Counted from the first letter of the stretch, positions 1 through 6,109 are shown. The stretch is 6,109 bases of DNA from an uncultured bacterium (GCA_903891335.1 CAITDX010000037.1:1-6109), one strand, 5' to 3'. Translations and numbers: made by a program. Notes: generated from the letters alone by a model not told the origin.

Positions 1-269
1 ACAATTGAACCAAGTGAAACCACGCCAGTGTTCTTAACTGCAGTCACCTGAGCCTTGAGTAAAATTTCCTCGATCTCATTAATACGAGCCTGGAGAATGT
101 CTCGTTCGTCACGAGCTGAGTGGTAATCGGCATTCTCAGATAAATCACCTTGCTCACGAGCGTTGGCAATCCGAGCAATAACCTTAGGCATTGCGACTGT
201 TTTGAGTTCCTGTAGTTCTTGCTGTAATTCTTCGAATCCAGCCTGAGTGATTTTGATTCCGTCTGACAT
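1..269 (-). CDS. greA: Transcription elongation factor GreA, N-terminal part (cut by window edge)
   Basis: GreA binds in the secondary channel of RNA polymerase and stimulates cleavage of the back-tracked RNA 3' end, so that stalled complexes can resume. I translated the minus strand from the ATG at 269 and obtained 89 complete residues before the edge. The beginning (MSDGIKITQAGFEELQQELQ) and the hallmark tip of the coiled coil, GDLSENADYHSAR at residues 41-53, match the GreA family. The acidic tip residues D42 and E45 correspond to E. coli D41 and E44, which help coordinate the catalytic magnesium. The second coiled-coil helix continues to about residue 78, and the FKBP-like C-terminal domain lies outside the window. 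The start is supported by a Shine-Dalgarno-like AAGGCGG five bases upstream and by family alignment. The gene lies 63 bases downstream of the membrane-protein gene on the same strand. Family assignment is firm. GreB is less likely but cannot be fully excluded without the C-terminus. Confidence 0.95.
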   Translation of the reverse strand, partial: MSDGIKITQAGFEELQQELQELKTVAMPKVIARIANAREQGDLSENADYHSARDERDILQARINEIEEILLKAQVTAVKNTGVVSLGSI

Positions 270-274
270 AAGTT

Positions 275-281
275 CCGCCTT
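275..281 (-). promoter_or_regulatory. Shine-Dalgarno sequence of greA
   Basis: On the minus strand AAGGCGG stands five bases before the greA ATG, one mismatch from AAGGAGG. It is the only strong ribosome binding site seen in the window; the other starts have weak or none. It lies immediately downstream of the candidate -10 box, so a transcript from that promoter may not contain it. It would be used on longer transcripts reading through from the upstream gene. Confidence 0.6.
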
Positions 282-309
282 AGTATAAAGAAATTTTTGA
301 CTTTGGCAA
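282..309 (-). promoter_or_regulatory. Candidate sigma-70-type promoter of greA
   Basis: Reading the minus strand, TTGCCA (304-309, 5 of 6 to TTGACA) is followed after 16 bases by TATACT (282-287, 5 of 6 to TATAAT). Transcription would be expected to begin near 275, leaving a leader of only about five or six bases before the ATG. This would let greA be expressed independently of the upstream 628-residue gene. The match is good, but promoter calls from sequence alone are uncertain in AT-rich DNA. Confidence 0.5.
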
Positions 310-332
310 TGAGGAGTCTTTACGCTCTTGCT

Positions 333-2219
333 TTATTTATTCAAAACAATTATCCCGCTATATGCTCCCGTTGTATCTTCCTTATCCATGCCAACTACGA
401 GCGTCATTTCTAGCTGCGTCGCTTGATTAAGCTCCTTGAGAAGAGCTTGGGCAGTGGCAGTATCTTCTTTGACCAACAAGAAGTCGCCCGGCTCATAAAT
501 TCCCTTGGCATTTTTGGCTTGCACTTGGGTGAAATCCGCCTCTTTAATCTTGGTGGCGATGGTGCCTGCGTAACCAGCTTTGGTGGTTGCATTAACAACC
601 AGTAATTTGTAGTCAGCCTTAACAATTTCTGGCAAAGGAGCGGGTGTGGCGGTTACAATTGGCGATGGGGTAGGAGTAGCCTCCACTTCCACAATCGGCT
701 TAGCTGCATCTTGGTGGTTGGTCCACTGGAGATAGGCGAGTCCCAGACCAACTCCCAGCGCAATTGTTACCACAAAACTCAAAAAACCAATAAAAATCAT
801 CTTGGCTACCGAAGAGCCATCATCTTGGTTTTTAATAACTTGCTTCGCTGCTGGCTGACTCACTTGCTGCATGATTGCCTTTCCGTCACTACGAGACTCA
901 GACTGCTCAGTAGAACTTGGCTTAGTTTGACCAAATACTGAAGGATCGAGCGCTAAATTAGCAAATTGACTGAAATCAACTTCCGGTGTGGGTGCTGATA
1001 CTGTAGATACTGTAGATACAGTAGATACAGTAGAAGGCATTTCCACAGACACTTCAGTTTCTATTTCAGCTTCTTTTTTGACCGTTACCTTAACAGACTT
1101 ATCGGCACCTGCAAACCCTTCTTCTTCATCGGCTTGTTCGTCTATTTTTGTATCTATGGTCATGTCTGCTTGCTCGGACTCCACCTTAACCTCAGGTTTA
1201 GACTCTAGCTCAGACTCAGACGCTTCAAAGTCTTCGTCGAGACTCTCAACTGCTACTGCCACTGTCGATTTCGGAGCAGAAGTAACAACCTCATCGTAGC
1301 CACCCATACCTACAACCGCTGGCTTGACTAAATTAGCCACCACTTGTTCTGATTCATTTTCCACTGATTGATAGTTTTTATCCAAAACAAACTGAGGCAG
1401 TAAAAATTCTGGAATTGAAAAAGTTTTAGCTGAAGCCTCAATCACTTGTTTGACATATGACGGCATTGCTTCCTGCTCGCTGGCTAAATCAGCCAACTGC
1501 TGAACAGGCAAAGTCTCTTTGAGCTTATCTTTGATGGCATCATCAACCAAACTATTAGTCAATAAATATACTGTCTGTAAACTTGGCTCAGCGCCTTTGA
1601 GTGTTTTAACCGTTTCAGCAAAATTAGCTGCCTCAACTACTGGCACGCTATAGCATTGATCGACACCAATATAGTGCTCCGCTAAAAAGAGATTTTCACC
1701 CATTTGTAAAATTGCTACTGAAGGCTCTAAGCTAATCAGTGATTTGGCTGACCAACTCAACGGAGACATTGATTCGATTTGAATCTGATCGTGCTTGGTC
1801 AATATGGCTGCTAGAGGAGCAACCACAGACTTCTCTAGGGCGGTGAGCTGCACTTTGAAAGCTCCCTTATAGTTACTCAATACCGTTGTGTCTAAATAGT
1901 AATCAGTATCATTGATACCAAGATCTGGTAACAGTTTTTCTTGGAGATGTTTTTTGACTGCTGCCTCATCTGCCAACTCAATGGTGACAATCGTACTCGT
2001 AAACAAAAAATCTGGCAGAATCAACTTATAGCTACCGGCCTCCAATTTAGAAAAAAGTTTCTCGAGATTAGCGGAAAGCAAAGTATTTTCATCTACAAAT
2101 TCGCCATTGATTTGACGAAAGTCAGATAAAACAAAATCATGAGGTTTTTTGCCCTGCACTAGCTTTGTGACGTAGGCAAGATCAGACAAGATATACAGAA
2201 GGCGAGTACTCTCAGGCAT
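333..2219 (-). CDS. Single-pass membrane protein: PilM/GspL-like cytoplasmic domain plus LytR_C extracytoplasmic domain
   Basis: This 628-residue protein has a clear modular layout. Residues 1 to about 280 form a folded domain whose strand/helix order resembles the actin-like fold of PilM and GspL. However, the phosphate-binding loops are degenerate: residues 8-20 replace the usual DIG loop, and residues 167-185 replace the second one. Residues 283-470 are an acidic, Ser/Glu/Val-rich, probably disordered linker carrying four STV repeats (396-409). Residues 474-498 are one hydrophobic membrane helix preceded by K473, and no N-terminal signal peptide is seen, so the N-terminus should be cytoplasmic. 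Residues 513-530 are a Thr/Pro-rich spacer. Residues 536-628 match the LytR_C pattern (VVNATTKAGYAG, then a helix and NAKG), a domain found in cell-envelope proteins. The ATG at 2219 is the first possible start because TAA at 2232-2234 is in frame just upstream. No Shine-Dalgarno is present. Role is inferred: an envelope or pilus-associated scaffold linking cytoplasm and wall. The LytR_C call is fairly sure; the actin-like call is tentative. Confidence 0.75.
   Translation of the reverse strand: MPESTRLLYILSDLAYVTKLVQGKKPHDFVLSDFRQINGEFVDENTLLSANLEKLFSKLEAGSYKLILPDFLFTSTIVTIELADEAAVKKHLQEKLLPDLGINDTDYYLDTTVLSNYKGAFKVQLTALEKSVVAPLAAILTKHDQIQIESMSPLSWSAKSLISLEPSVAILQMGENLFLAEHYIGVDQCYSVPVVEAANFAETVKTLKGAEPSLQTVYLLTNSLVDDAIKDKLKETLPVQQLADLASEQEAMPSYVKQVIEASAKTFSIPEFLLPQFVLDKNYQSVENESEQVVANLVKPAVVGMGGYDEVVTSAPKSTVAVAVESLDEDFEASESELESKPEVKVESEQADMTIDTKIDEQADEEEGFAGADKSVKVTVKKEAEIETEVSVEMPSTVSTVSTVSTVSAPTPEVDFSQFANLALDPSVFGQTKPSSTEQSESRSDGKAIMQQVSQPAAKQVIKNQDDGSSVAKMIFIGFLSFVVTIALGVGLGLAYLQWTNHQDAAKPIVEVEATPTPSPIVTATPAPLPEIVKADYKLLVVNATTKAGYAGTIATKIKEADFTQVQAKNAKGIYEPGDFLLVKEDTATAQALLKELNQATQLEMTLVVGMDKEDTTGAYSGIIVLNK
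997..1032. repeat. Four tandem 9-bp units encoding STV repeats in the membrane protein
   Basis: The plus strand reads GATACTGTA twice, then GATACAGTA twice. In the minus-strand gene each unit encodes Ser-Thr-Val and sits in the disordered linker before the membrane helix. The two unit types differ at one base (synonymous ACT or ACA threonine codons). TACTGTA and TACAGTA are reverse complements, so the array is also an imperfect inverted repeat. Copy-number change would stay in frame and alter only linker length. Confidence 0.85.
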
Positions 2220-2230
2220 AGATAAGAAAA

Positions 2231-2259
2231 ATTATAAAGGAAAAGACAATGAAGTGCAA
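2231..2259 (-). promoter_or_regulatory. Promoter of the 628-residue membrane-protein gene, probably leaderless
   Basis: On the minus strand a perfect TATAAT (2231-2236) lies 17 bases after TTGCAC (2254-2259, 3 of 6). Shifting by one base gives TTTGCA with an 18-base spacer and 4 of 6. Eleven bases separate the -10 box from the ATG at 2219, so the RNA should start within a few bases of the start codon. The intervening sequence is pyrimidine-rich with no Shine-Dalgarno, and the -10 box itself contributes an in-frame TAA that rules out an upstream start. Confidence 0.6.
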
Positions 2260-2273
2260 ACTTGGGCTATAAT
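2243..2273 (+). promoter_or_regulatory. Promoter of the 874-residue gene, probably leaderless
   Basis: A perfect TATAAT (2268-2273) is followed by only eight bases before the ATG at 2282, so the transcript probably starts at or within about three bases of the start codon. The best -35 candidate is AAGACA (2243-2248, 4 of 6) with a long 19-base spacer; with a 17-base spacer the hexamer is poor. In-frame TAA at 2270-2272 excludes an upstream start, and there is no Shine-Dalgarno. The element overlaps the -35 region of the divergent promoter. Confidence 0.5.
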
Positions 2274-2281
2274 TTTGGTAC

Positions 2282-4906
2282 ATGATCATAGAAAATCTGA
2301 GCTCAGATCAAGACCCCTCTAAAAGTAGGCTTGAGCCTGCTGTTCATTACACCCCAAATGAACTTGAGTTAGAACTGTACCGGCGGTACCGACCGCAATT
2401 TGATCTCCAAACCAAACTTAGTACATTTAGCAGCACTGAAAAAATAGCTGCTCGTCAAGATTTTTGGCGTAACGCAACTATTTTACTTGAGCGCTTGAGC
2501 AAAATTGCTGTCTTATTTGAGACAGGATCAGTCACAAATCCGAATTTACAAAATCGTGTCGAAGTCTTTCAAAAAGCCATTGCCGACCTAAAACCTCGCA
2601 AGGAACAACATCAGCCACTCAATGAGCATCTTCACACCACTACTCAATACGCAAACAAACTCACTGGTGTGCTCATTGAAAAAATTCACTATAACCAATC
2701 AAAGCTAGCAACCACCGATAGACAACTAGAACTGATTGCTTCACTCATTACTCCGCTGCATGACATCATCAAACACCTGGGCGGATGGGGGAGTCAAATT
2801 TCTACCGACCACCAAGTAGTTATACAACACATTGTTACTACTTTTAGTGGATTTTTTCAACTAAATCCGGATGAAACAAATTTCGCTGCTGCTGTCATTG
2901 GCAGGCATGAGAATGCCGAAGACCTCACTCGCCTACAATTGCTACAGGATTTCAAAGCACAAAACCAAAGTCATGAACCAAACGATCCGGAATTAGCCAT
3001 TATCCATGGACGAATTATTTTCTATCTCATTGATGCATTCACCAACGTGATTGAACCAGATGAAAACAAAAATTATCCAGATCAAAATCTTCACCTCAAT
3101 CCCAAAGCACTCACTGAACGGTTTCGAGATATTCTAGAACGATGGAATGATCCTGCTATTACTCCCTACATCAATCCGAAGTGGGCGCTGACCGCTTATC
3201 ATGATTACGAGGTAGCACTCGATTTACTAGAGCAAGGAGGACTCTCAATTCCTCCCGAAGCTAGGTTGGCGGTGATCGACTCTGCTATTCAAAGTTTCCG
3301 CGAACTACTTACAATTTTCGACGTGCGCAAGAGAGATAACAAAATGGTCGGTGCAGTTAATAAAGAAATGCAACCATTGCCAATTGCTGATCGAGAACAA
3401 TTTGTAGAGGTAATTACAAAACTTGAGGAGCTTGCCACCAAAGAAAAACAAAATCAAAAGGCAACCACCATCGCCCTATTAAGTAATCGCCTGGAAAACT
3501 TAATGGCCAGCCTAGCAAGGAGTCAAAATAGCATTGGTTCACGATTAACTAAGATAGTCCAAACCAGCTATGAAACTGCCACACGCATCCAATTTCAGCC
3601 AGAAATTTCAGAAGTTAGCGATGAAGCATATCAAGAACTAGCTCCAGAATATCGTGCCTTCAATATCATTGCCGTTTCTTCCACCCTCAATTTAGTTCAC
3701 TACTACCTACAAACACCAACACATCAAGCTTCTTTATTGGAGTTTTTTAAGCAAAAAAGAACCAGCGAACCCATCACGGTTGAAGAAATCCTCAAACATT
3801 CTGTTCTCAACCAACTCAGTCAAAAACTTGCCGAACATCTTCACAATCAATATGAATTATCCTTAGGAGACCAGAAGCATTGGTGGCGCGAACTTGATCA
3901 TGGCGATGAAAGTCGTAGCAAAAAAGAAAAAAGCATTATTGTTGCCAGCCAAATACTACTGGCAGTCTGTGAATATCTATCACAAACACAACTAAGAAAA
4001 AACATTCTATTCAACTACGACGACAAGCAAAAAATTCGTAAAATTAATTTAACCAATCAAACCAGCACTCTAGAAACTTGGCTCAGTAATAGTTTGCGAG
4101 AAGAAACAATCCTTCAGTCAGAATCAAGCCCTGTTCCTGCCATAGAACTGACGGCTCGAGCAGCACATCAATTTTGGCTAAAAGCCAAACAAGCAAGACA
4201 TGACGGCGACCTTCCGATGGAGACGAAAGAAATTGACGAAGATGTGCTCCCCGTAAAAAAAAGGCAAGAAAACATAATCCTTGACCCCGCCCTTCATCCT
4301 TTTGACGAGCTGCATCCACAAATCAAAAAGAAAATCTATTGGGCAACACAAATCGCGCTTGAGAACCTAGTTGCTGATCTTTCCAATGAAACAACAATCG
4401 ATGAACCACTCTTAAAACTCGCCCAGCTCATTACATATCTTTCTGCAATGATTACCACAAATGATAACTCAAACACTCATCGAACTTGGGAAACTCAAAA
4501 TAGTGAGTTGGTCACTTGGGCTGACTTACTCACCTCTCGACAATATGAGACTTGGCTGATGCATCGATTGGCCAAAGAAAATGGACTATCTCAACTCAAT
4601 GAACTAGCTAGTCTTGATTATTTCAGTCTTTGGCTTGAAAAAGATGAAAAAACACCCTATGCCACTATTCTTGGGGAACCAACTCATCCCAATATTTATT
4701 TATCATCCAGAGATCTTGATCGCATCCCACTCTTAATGGCTGCCATCACCCTCTATCTGCACTTTTATTTCTACCTAATCAACAAACAATCTTCTTATCT
4801 CAGCACGAACAAACATAGAGAAGACCTGCGAAAGGTGCTAAGCATCGCGGAATTAGTTGCATTTCCTAATCTTGGAGAGATTTATCAAAAACTAGAAGTT
4901 ATCTAG
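2282..4906 (+). CDS. Unrecognised 874-residue helical protein with an HD-phosphohydrolase-like motif pattern
   Basis: I do not recognise this family as a whole. The product is predominantly helical by eye, rich in Gln, Asn, Thr and Leu, and has no signal peptide. Residues 110-260 carry a series that resembles an HD-type metal-dependent phosphohydrolase: H116/H118 in HLHTTTQYANKL, the HD pair H160-D161 in ITPLHDIIKHLGG, H209 in IGRHEN, and D251 in FYLIDAF. The order H, HD, H, D and the helical spacing fit such domains, but not every position can be verified. Residues 375-425 look like a helix-rich, possibly coiled segment, and 640-665 is a charged, probably flexible linker. Residues 815-834 are strongly hydrophobic with aromatics and could be a membrane or buried helix. 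The ATG at 2282 is the first possible start (in-frame TAA upstream) and the next Met is residue 355. The coding strand is C-rich and G-poor (21 C to 3 G in 3661-3720). The gene diverges from the membrane-protein gene, which may hint at a shared process. It is intact, so probably functional. Confidence 0.85.
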   Translation: MIIENLSSDQDPSKSRLEPAVHYTPNELELELYRRYRPQFDLQTKLSTFSSTEKIAARQDFWRNATILLERLSKIAVLFETGSVTNPNLQNRVEVFQKAIADLKPRKEQHQPLNEHLHTTTQYANKLTGVLIEKIHYNQSKLATTDRQLELIASLITPLHDIIKHLGGWGSQISTDHQVVIQHIVTTFSGFFQLNPDETNFAAAVIGRHENAEDLTRLQLLQDFKAQNQSHEPNDPELAIIHGRIIFYLIDAFTNVIEPDENKNYPDQNLHLNPKALTERFRDILERWNDPAITPYINPKWALTAYHDYEVALDLLEQGGLSIPPEARLAVIDSAIQSFRELLTIFDVRKRDNKMVGAVNKEMQPLPIADREQFVEVITKLEELATKEKQNQKATTIALLSNRLENLMASLARSQNSIGSRLTKIVQTSYETATRIQFQPEISEVSDEAYQELAPEYRAFNIIAVSSTLNLVHYYLQTPTHQASLLEFFKQKRTSEPITVEEILKHSVLNQLSQKLAEHLHNQYELSLGDQKHWWRELDHGDESRSKKEKSIIVASQILLAVCEYLSQTQLRKNILFNYDDKQKIRKINLTNQTSTLETWLSNSLREETILQSESSPVPAIELTARAAHQFWLKAKQARHDGDLPMETKEIDEDVLPVKKRQENIILDPALHPFDELHPQIKKKIYWATQIALENLVADLSNETTIDEPLLKLAQLITYLSAMITTNDNSNTHRTWETQNSELVTWADLLTSRQYETWLMHRLAKENGLSQLNELASLDYFSLWLEKDEKTPYATILGEPTHPNIYLSSRDLDRIPLLMAAITLYLHFYFYLINKQSSYLSTNKHREDLRKVLSIAELVAFPNLGEIYQKLEVI

Positions 4907-5529
4907 TGAAATAAAAGCTGACGCAAGTCTTGAACCATTTTAGCTGGTTGTTTGGTTTCAAAGACAATGCCCTGCATACCCACCTCTTGGGCCGCAGCAA
5001 TATTTTCTGGCAGATCATCGATAAATAAAATTTCTTCAGCAGCCAAACCAGTTCGAGCGATGGCCCGACGATAAATTTCCAAGTCTGGCTTAGCAACTCC
5101 TTCTTCAAAAGAAGTCACGCGTACTTCAAAATCAACTGGCGGGTAGAGAAGATGCGCAAAATCTCGTTGAGTGCGTTCATAAATTTCTCGACTGACATTG
5201 GTCAATAAACCCAAACGATAATGTGTTGCAAGCTCCTCTACAAAGTCGTGCATGAGGATAATTGGACGAAAATATTCAACAAACTGCGCACTTGACCAAA
5301 AATTAGAAGGAAAAACTGCACCAAATTCTTGCTCAAAAAGCACATCCAGCTCCTGACCAGACAATTTACCAATGCTACGATCATGAGCGATGCTGGCCAT
5401 AAATTGATCGTAGTGCTGCAAATTTAAGCCAAATTGCTGTGGAATTTGCATACGAATGTGTTCAAACTCAAGTAAAACACCACCAACGTCGAAATAGATG
5501 AATTTAACATGTTCAGAGTGCTTTTTCAT
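4903..5529 (-). CDS. HAD-superfamily phosphatase-like hydrolase (YihX/HAD-IA type)
   Basis: The product (208 residues from the chosen ATG) has all HAD landmarks in order: nucleophile D14 in FIYFDVGGVLLEF, a helical cap at about 20-90, motif II LLTN with T110, motif III K147 in AKPDLEIYRRA, and motif IV D171-D172 in FIDDLPENI. These enzymes transfer phosphate from small-molecule esters to the first Asp, usually in the cytoplasm; the substrate cannot be read from sequence. The second Asp of the usual DxD is Gly (G16), a variant common in YihX-like HAD-IA proteins, so this is not by itself evidence of inactivity. A GTG at 5553 would add eight residues, but I prefer the ATG at 5529 because motif I then lies at a typical distance from the N-terminus. 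Neither start has a strong Shine-Dalgarno. The ATG lies inside the end of the acetyltransferase gene (17-base overlap), which suggests translational coupling. The stop shares CTAG with the convergent 874-residue gene. Confidence 0.9.
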   Translation of the reverse strand: MKKHSEHVKFIYFDVGGVLLEFEHIRMQIPQQFGLNLQHYDQFMASIAHDRSIGKLSGQELDVLFEQEFGAVFPSNFWSSAQFVEYFRPIILMHDFVEELATHYRLGLLTNVSREIYERTQRDFAHLLYPPVDFEVRVTSFEEGVAKPDLEIYRRAIARTGLAAEEILFIDDLPENIAAAQEVGMQGIVFETKQPAKMVQDLRQLLFH

Positions 5530-5863
5530 AAACTGCGTTTTCTTTATCAACACAAGTAAACCCTAATTTTAACAAAATTTTCAGATCGCGCATGTTAATA
5601 TTTGACATCAAACCAATTCTAACTGACTTATAGTTCTTTTCTCTTGCCAAGGCTTCGAAAGCAGCAAATATTTTACGACCATATCCTTTTCCTTGGTCTT
5701 CTTCTGGTACAAAAATTCTATGAATCACTGCTTTTAGTGCTTGTGGGTAAAGTTCCCCATAGAGTCCAACATCATCTTTAAAAACATCATGGTCTCCGTA
5801 ACCAACCTTTACTTCAATTGATTCCCCTTTATCTATAGTTTTAGTTGTTATAGGAACTTCCAT
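5513..5863 (-). CDS. GNAT-family N-acetyltransferase, small
   Basis: GNAT enzymes move an acetyl group from acetyl-CoA to an amine on a small molecule, protein or antibiotic. The 116-residue product shows the acetyl-CoA pyrophosphate-binding motif A: strand AVIHRIFVPEE (45-55) followed by QGKGYG (57-62) and the helix RKIFAAFEALA. N88 and N90 precede the helix ending in LLKLGF (97-102), the usual motif B region, with a final strand CVDKENAVYEKAL. At 116 residues it is shorter than most family members (about 140-170), with a reduced N-terminal part. The ATG at 5863 is the earliest start because TAA lies in frame at 5870-5872. No Shine-Dalgarno is seen upstream. The gene is followed with overlap by the HAD gene, forming a two-gene unit, and ends in TGA, which supports standard decoding. 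Substrate is unknown; toxin-like or ribosomal-protein acetylation are possible but unsupported. Confidence 0.88.
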   Translation of the reverse strand: MEVPITTKTIDKGESIEVKVGYGDHDVFKDDVGLYGELYPQALKAVIHRIFVPEEDQGKGYGRKIFAAFEALAREKNYKSVRIGLMSNINMRDLKILLKLGFTCVDKENAVYEKAL

Positions 5864-5956
5864 GGTGTTTTAAAAAAGCTATTCTAATAATAACAGGAAC
5901 CCAATGAAGCGAGAAAGACACTTCAAATAGGGGTATTAAATTATTAATTATTATAG
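5864..5956. other. AT-rich divergent intergenic segment
   Basis: This lies between the acetyltransferase start and the open frame at the right edge. It is AT-rich (notably around 5936-5955) and contains TAGAAT and TATTAT hexamers that could act as -10 boxes in either direction. No convincing -35 partners, hairpin terminator or operator were found. A nine-codon-size frame (ATG at 5914, stop TAG) is too short to support. Confidence 0.4.
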
Positions 5957-6109
5957 GCGAAATATTTTATTGGAGAAATTCTCAAAAATGAAAGTGAGCT
6001 CACTGTCTCACAGGTGGAACCCTTATTCGACAGTGTTATAAGGACGTATTATAAACTGGATGAACTCGGGATCAAAGAGGTAGATGGCGAGATTGTATTT
6101 ATTGATAAC
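5957..6109 (+). CDS. Partial unidentified reading frame at right edge, start unclear
   Basis: One plus-strand frame is open from just after TAG (5954-5956) to the window end, 51 codons. It translates to a protein-like sequence, for example GEILKNESELTVSQVEPLFD then SVIRTYYKLDELGIKEVDGE and IVFIDN. The other frames contain early stops. There is no ATG or TTG in frame. The possible starts are the unusual ATT at 5969 or GTG at 6014 without a Shine-Dalgarno. It may be a gene with a non-canonical start, a gene with an N-terminal frameshift or sequence error, or a remnant. The family is not recognised. Confidence 0.4.

Noticed and set aside
270..332. Intrinsic terminator between the membrane-protein gene and greA
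   Set aside because: Only a four-base GACT/AGTC pairing with a 12-base loop was found, which is too weak.
997..1032. CRISPR-like repeat array
   Set aside because: The units are 9 bp, directly tandem without spacers, and in frame with a coding sequence.
988..1299. Plus-strand open frame of 103 codons opposite the membrane-protein gene
   Set aside because: It is an antisense shadow of the acidic linker; its VDT repeat mirrors the STV repeat, and it has no Shine-Dalgarno or recognisable domain.
4083..4319. Minus-strand open frame of 78 codons inside the 874-residue gene
   Set aside because: No family resemblance and Cys/Arg-rich shadow composition; the opposite frame is continuous and protein-like.
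4933..4949. Hairpin AACCA/TGGTT as a terminator after the 874-residue gene
   Set aside because: The stem is only five base pairs, has no proper U-tract, and lies inside the HAD coding sequence.
5993..6004. Perfect 12-bp palindrome AGTGAGCTCACT as an operator
   Set aside because: About one such palindrome is expected by chance in this length, and it lies inside the open frame at the right edge.
5988..6041. ATG-initiated short plus-strand frame
   Set aside because: It stops after 17 codons and has no recognisable features; the neighbouring frame is open to the edge.

Overview
The window is a compact, moderately AT-rich bacterial chromosome segment. It holds four complete protein genes with good boundaries or recognisable families, one very large unrecognised gene, and fragments at both edges (greA on the left, an unidentified partial reading frame on the right). 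No rRNA, tRNA, CRISPR array, insertion sequence or transposase was seen. At least one gene (the acetyltransferase) ends in TGA, so the standard bacterial code fits. Several traits together suggest an uncultivated, small-genome bacterium, possibly a Patescibacteria/CPR (Microgenomates-like) lineage. These are a membrane protein with an unusual PilM/GspL-like plus LytR_C arrangement, a Thr/Pro-rich external linker, an 874-residue all-helical protein of unknown family, very short intergenic gaps, and start codons sitting almost directly behind -10 boxes. This placement is an inference from style, not from a marker gene.

Layout: positions 1-269 (minus) are the N-terminal half of the transcript-cleavage factor GreA. 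Positions 333-2219 (minus) encode a 628-residue single-pass membrane protein: a degenerate actin-like N-terminal domain, a long acidic disordered linker with an STV tandem repeat, one membrane helix, and an extracytoplasmic LytR_C domain. A 62-base divergent control region (2220-2281) carries two back-to-back TATAAT boxes. Positions 2282-4906 (plus) encode the 874-residue helical protein, in which an H...HD...H...D pattern resembles an HD-type phosphohydrolase domain. Two overlapping minus-strand genes follow, a HAD-family phosphatase-like protein (4903-5529) and a GNAT acetyltransferase (5513-5863). The 874-residue gene and the HAD gene are convergent and share the palindrome CTAG, which supplies a TAG stop to each. 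From 5864 to 5956 lies AT-rich intergenic sequence, and from 5957 to the edge an open plus-strand frame without a canonical start.

How the parts may work together: the 628-residue protein and greA lie in the same direction 63 bases apart and could be co-transcribed, although greA also has its own good promoter. The 874-residue gene shares a control region with the 628-residue gene, and the two promoters overlap so strongly that they probably exclude one another. HAD and GNAT form a small two-gene unit with 17 bases of coding overlap. The most noteworthy points are the unrecognised HD-like giant paired divergently with the envelope protein, and the consistent signs of leaderless transcription. 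On the plus strand C generally exceeds G, even within the minus-strand genes, which suggests that the minus strand is the leading strand and that only the 874-residue gene and the right-edge fragment run against replication.
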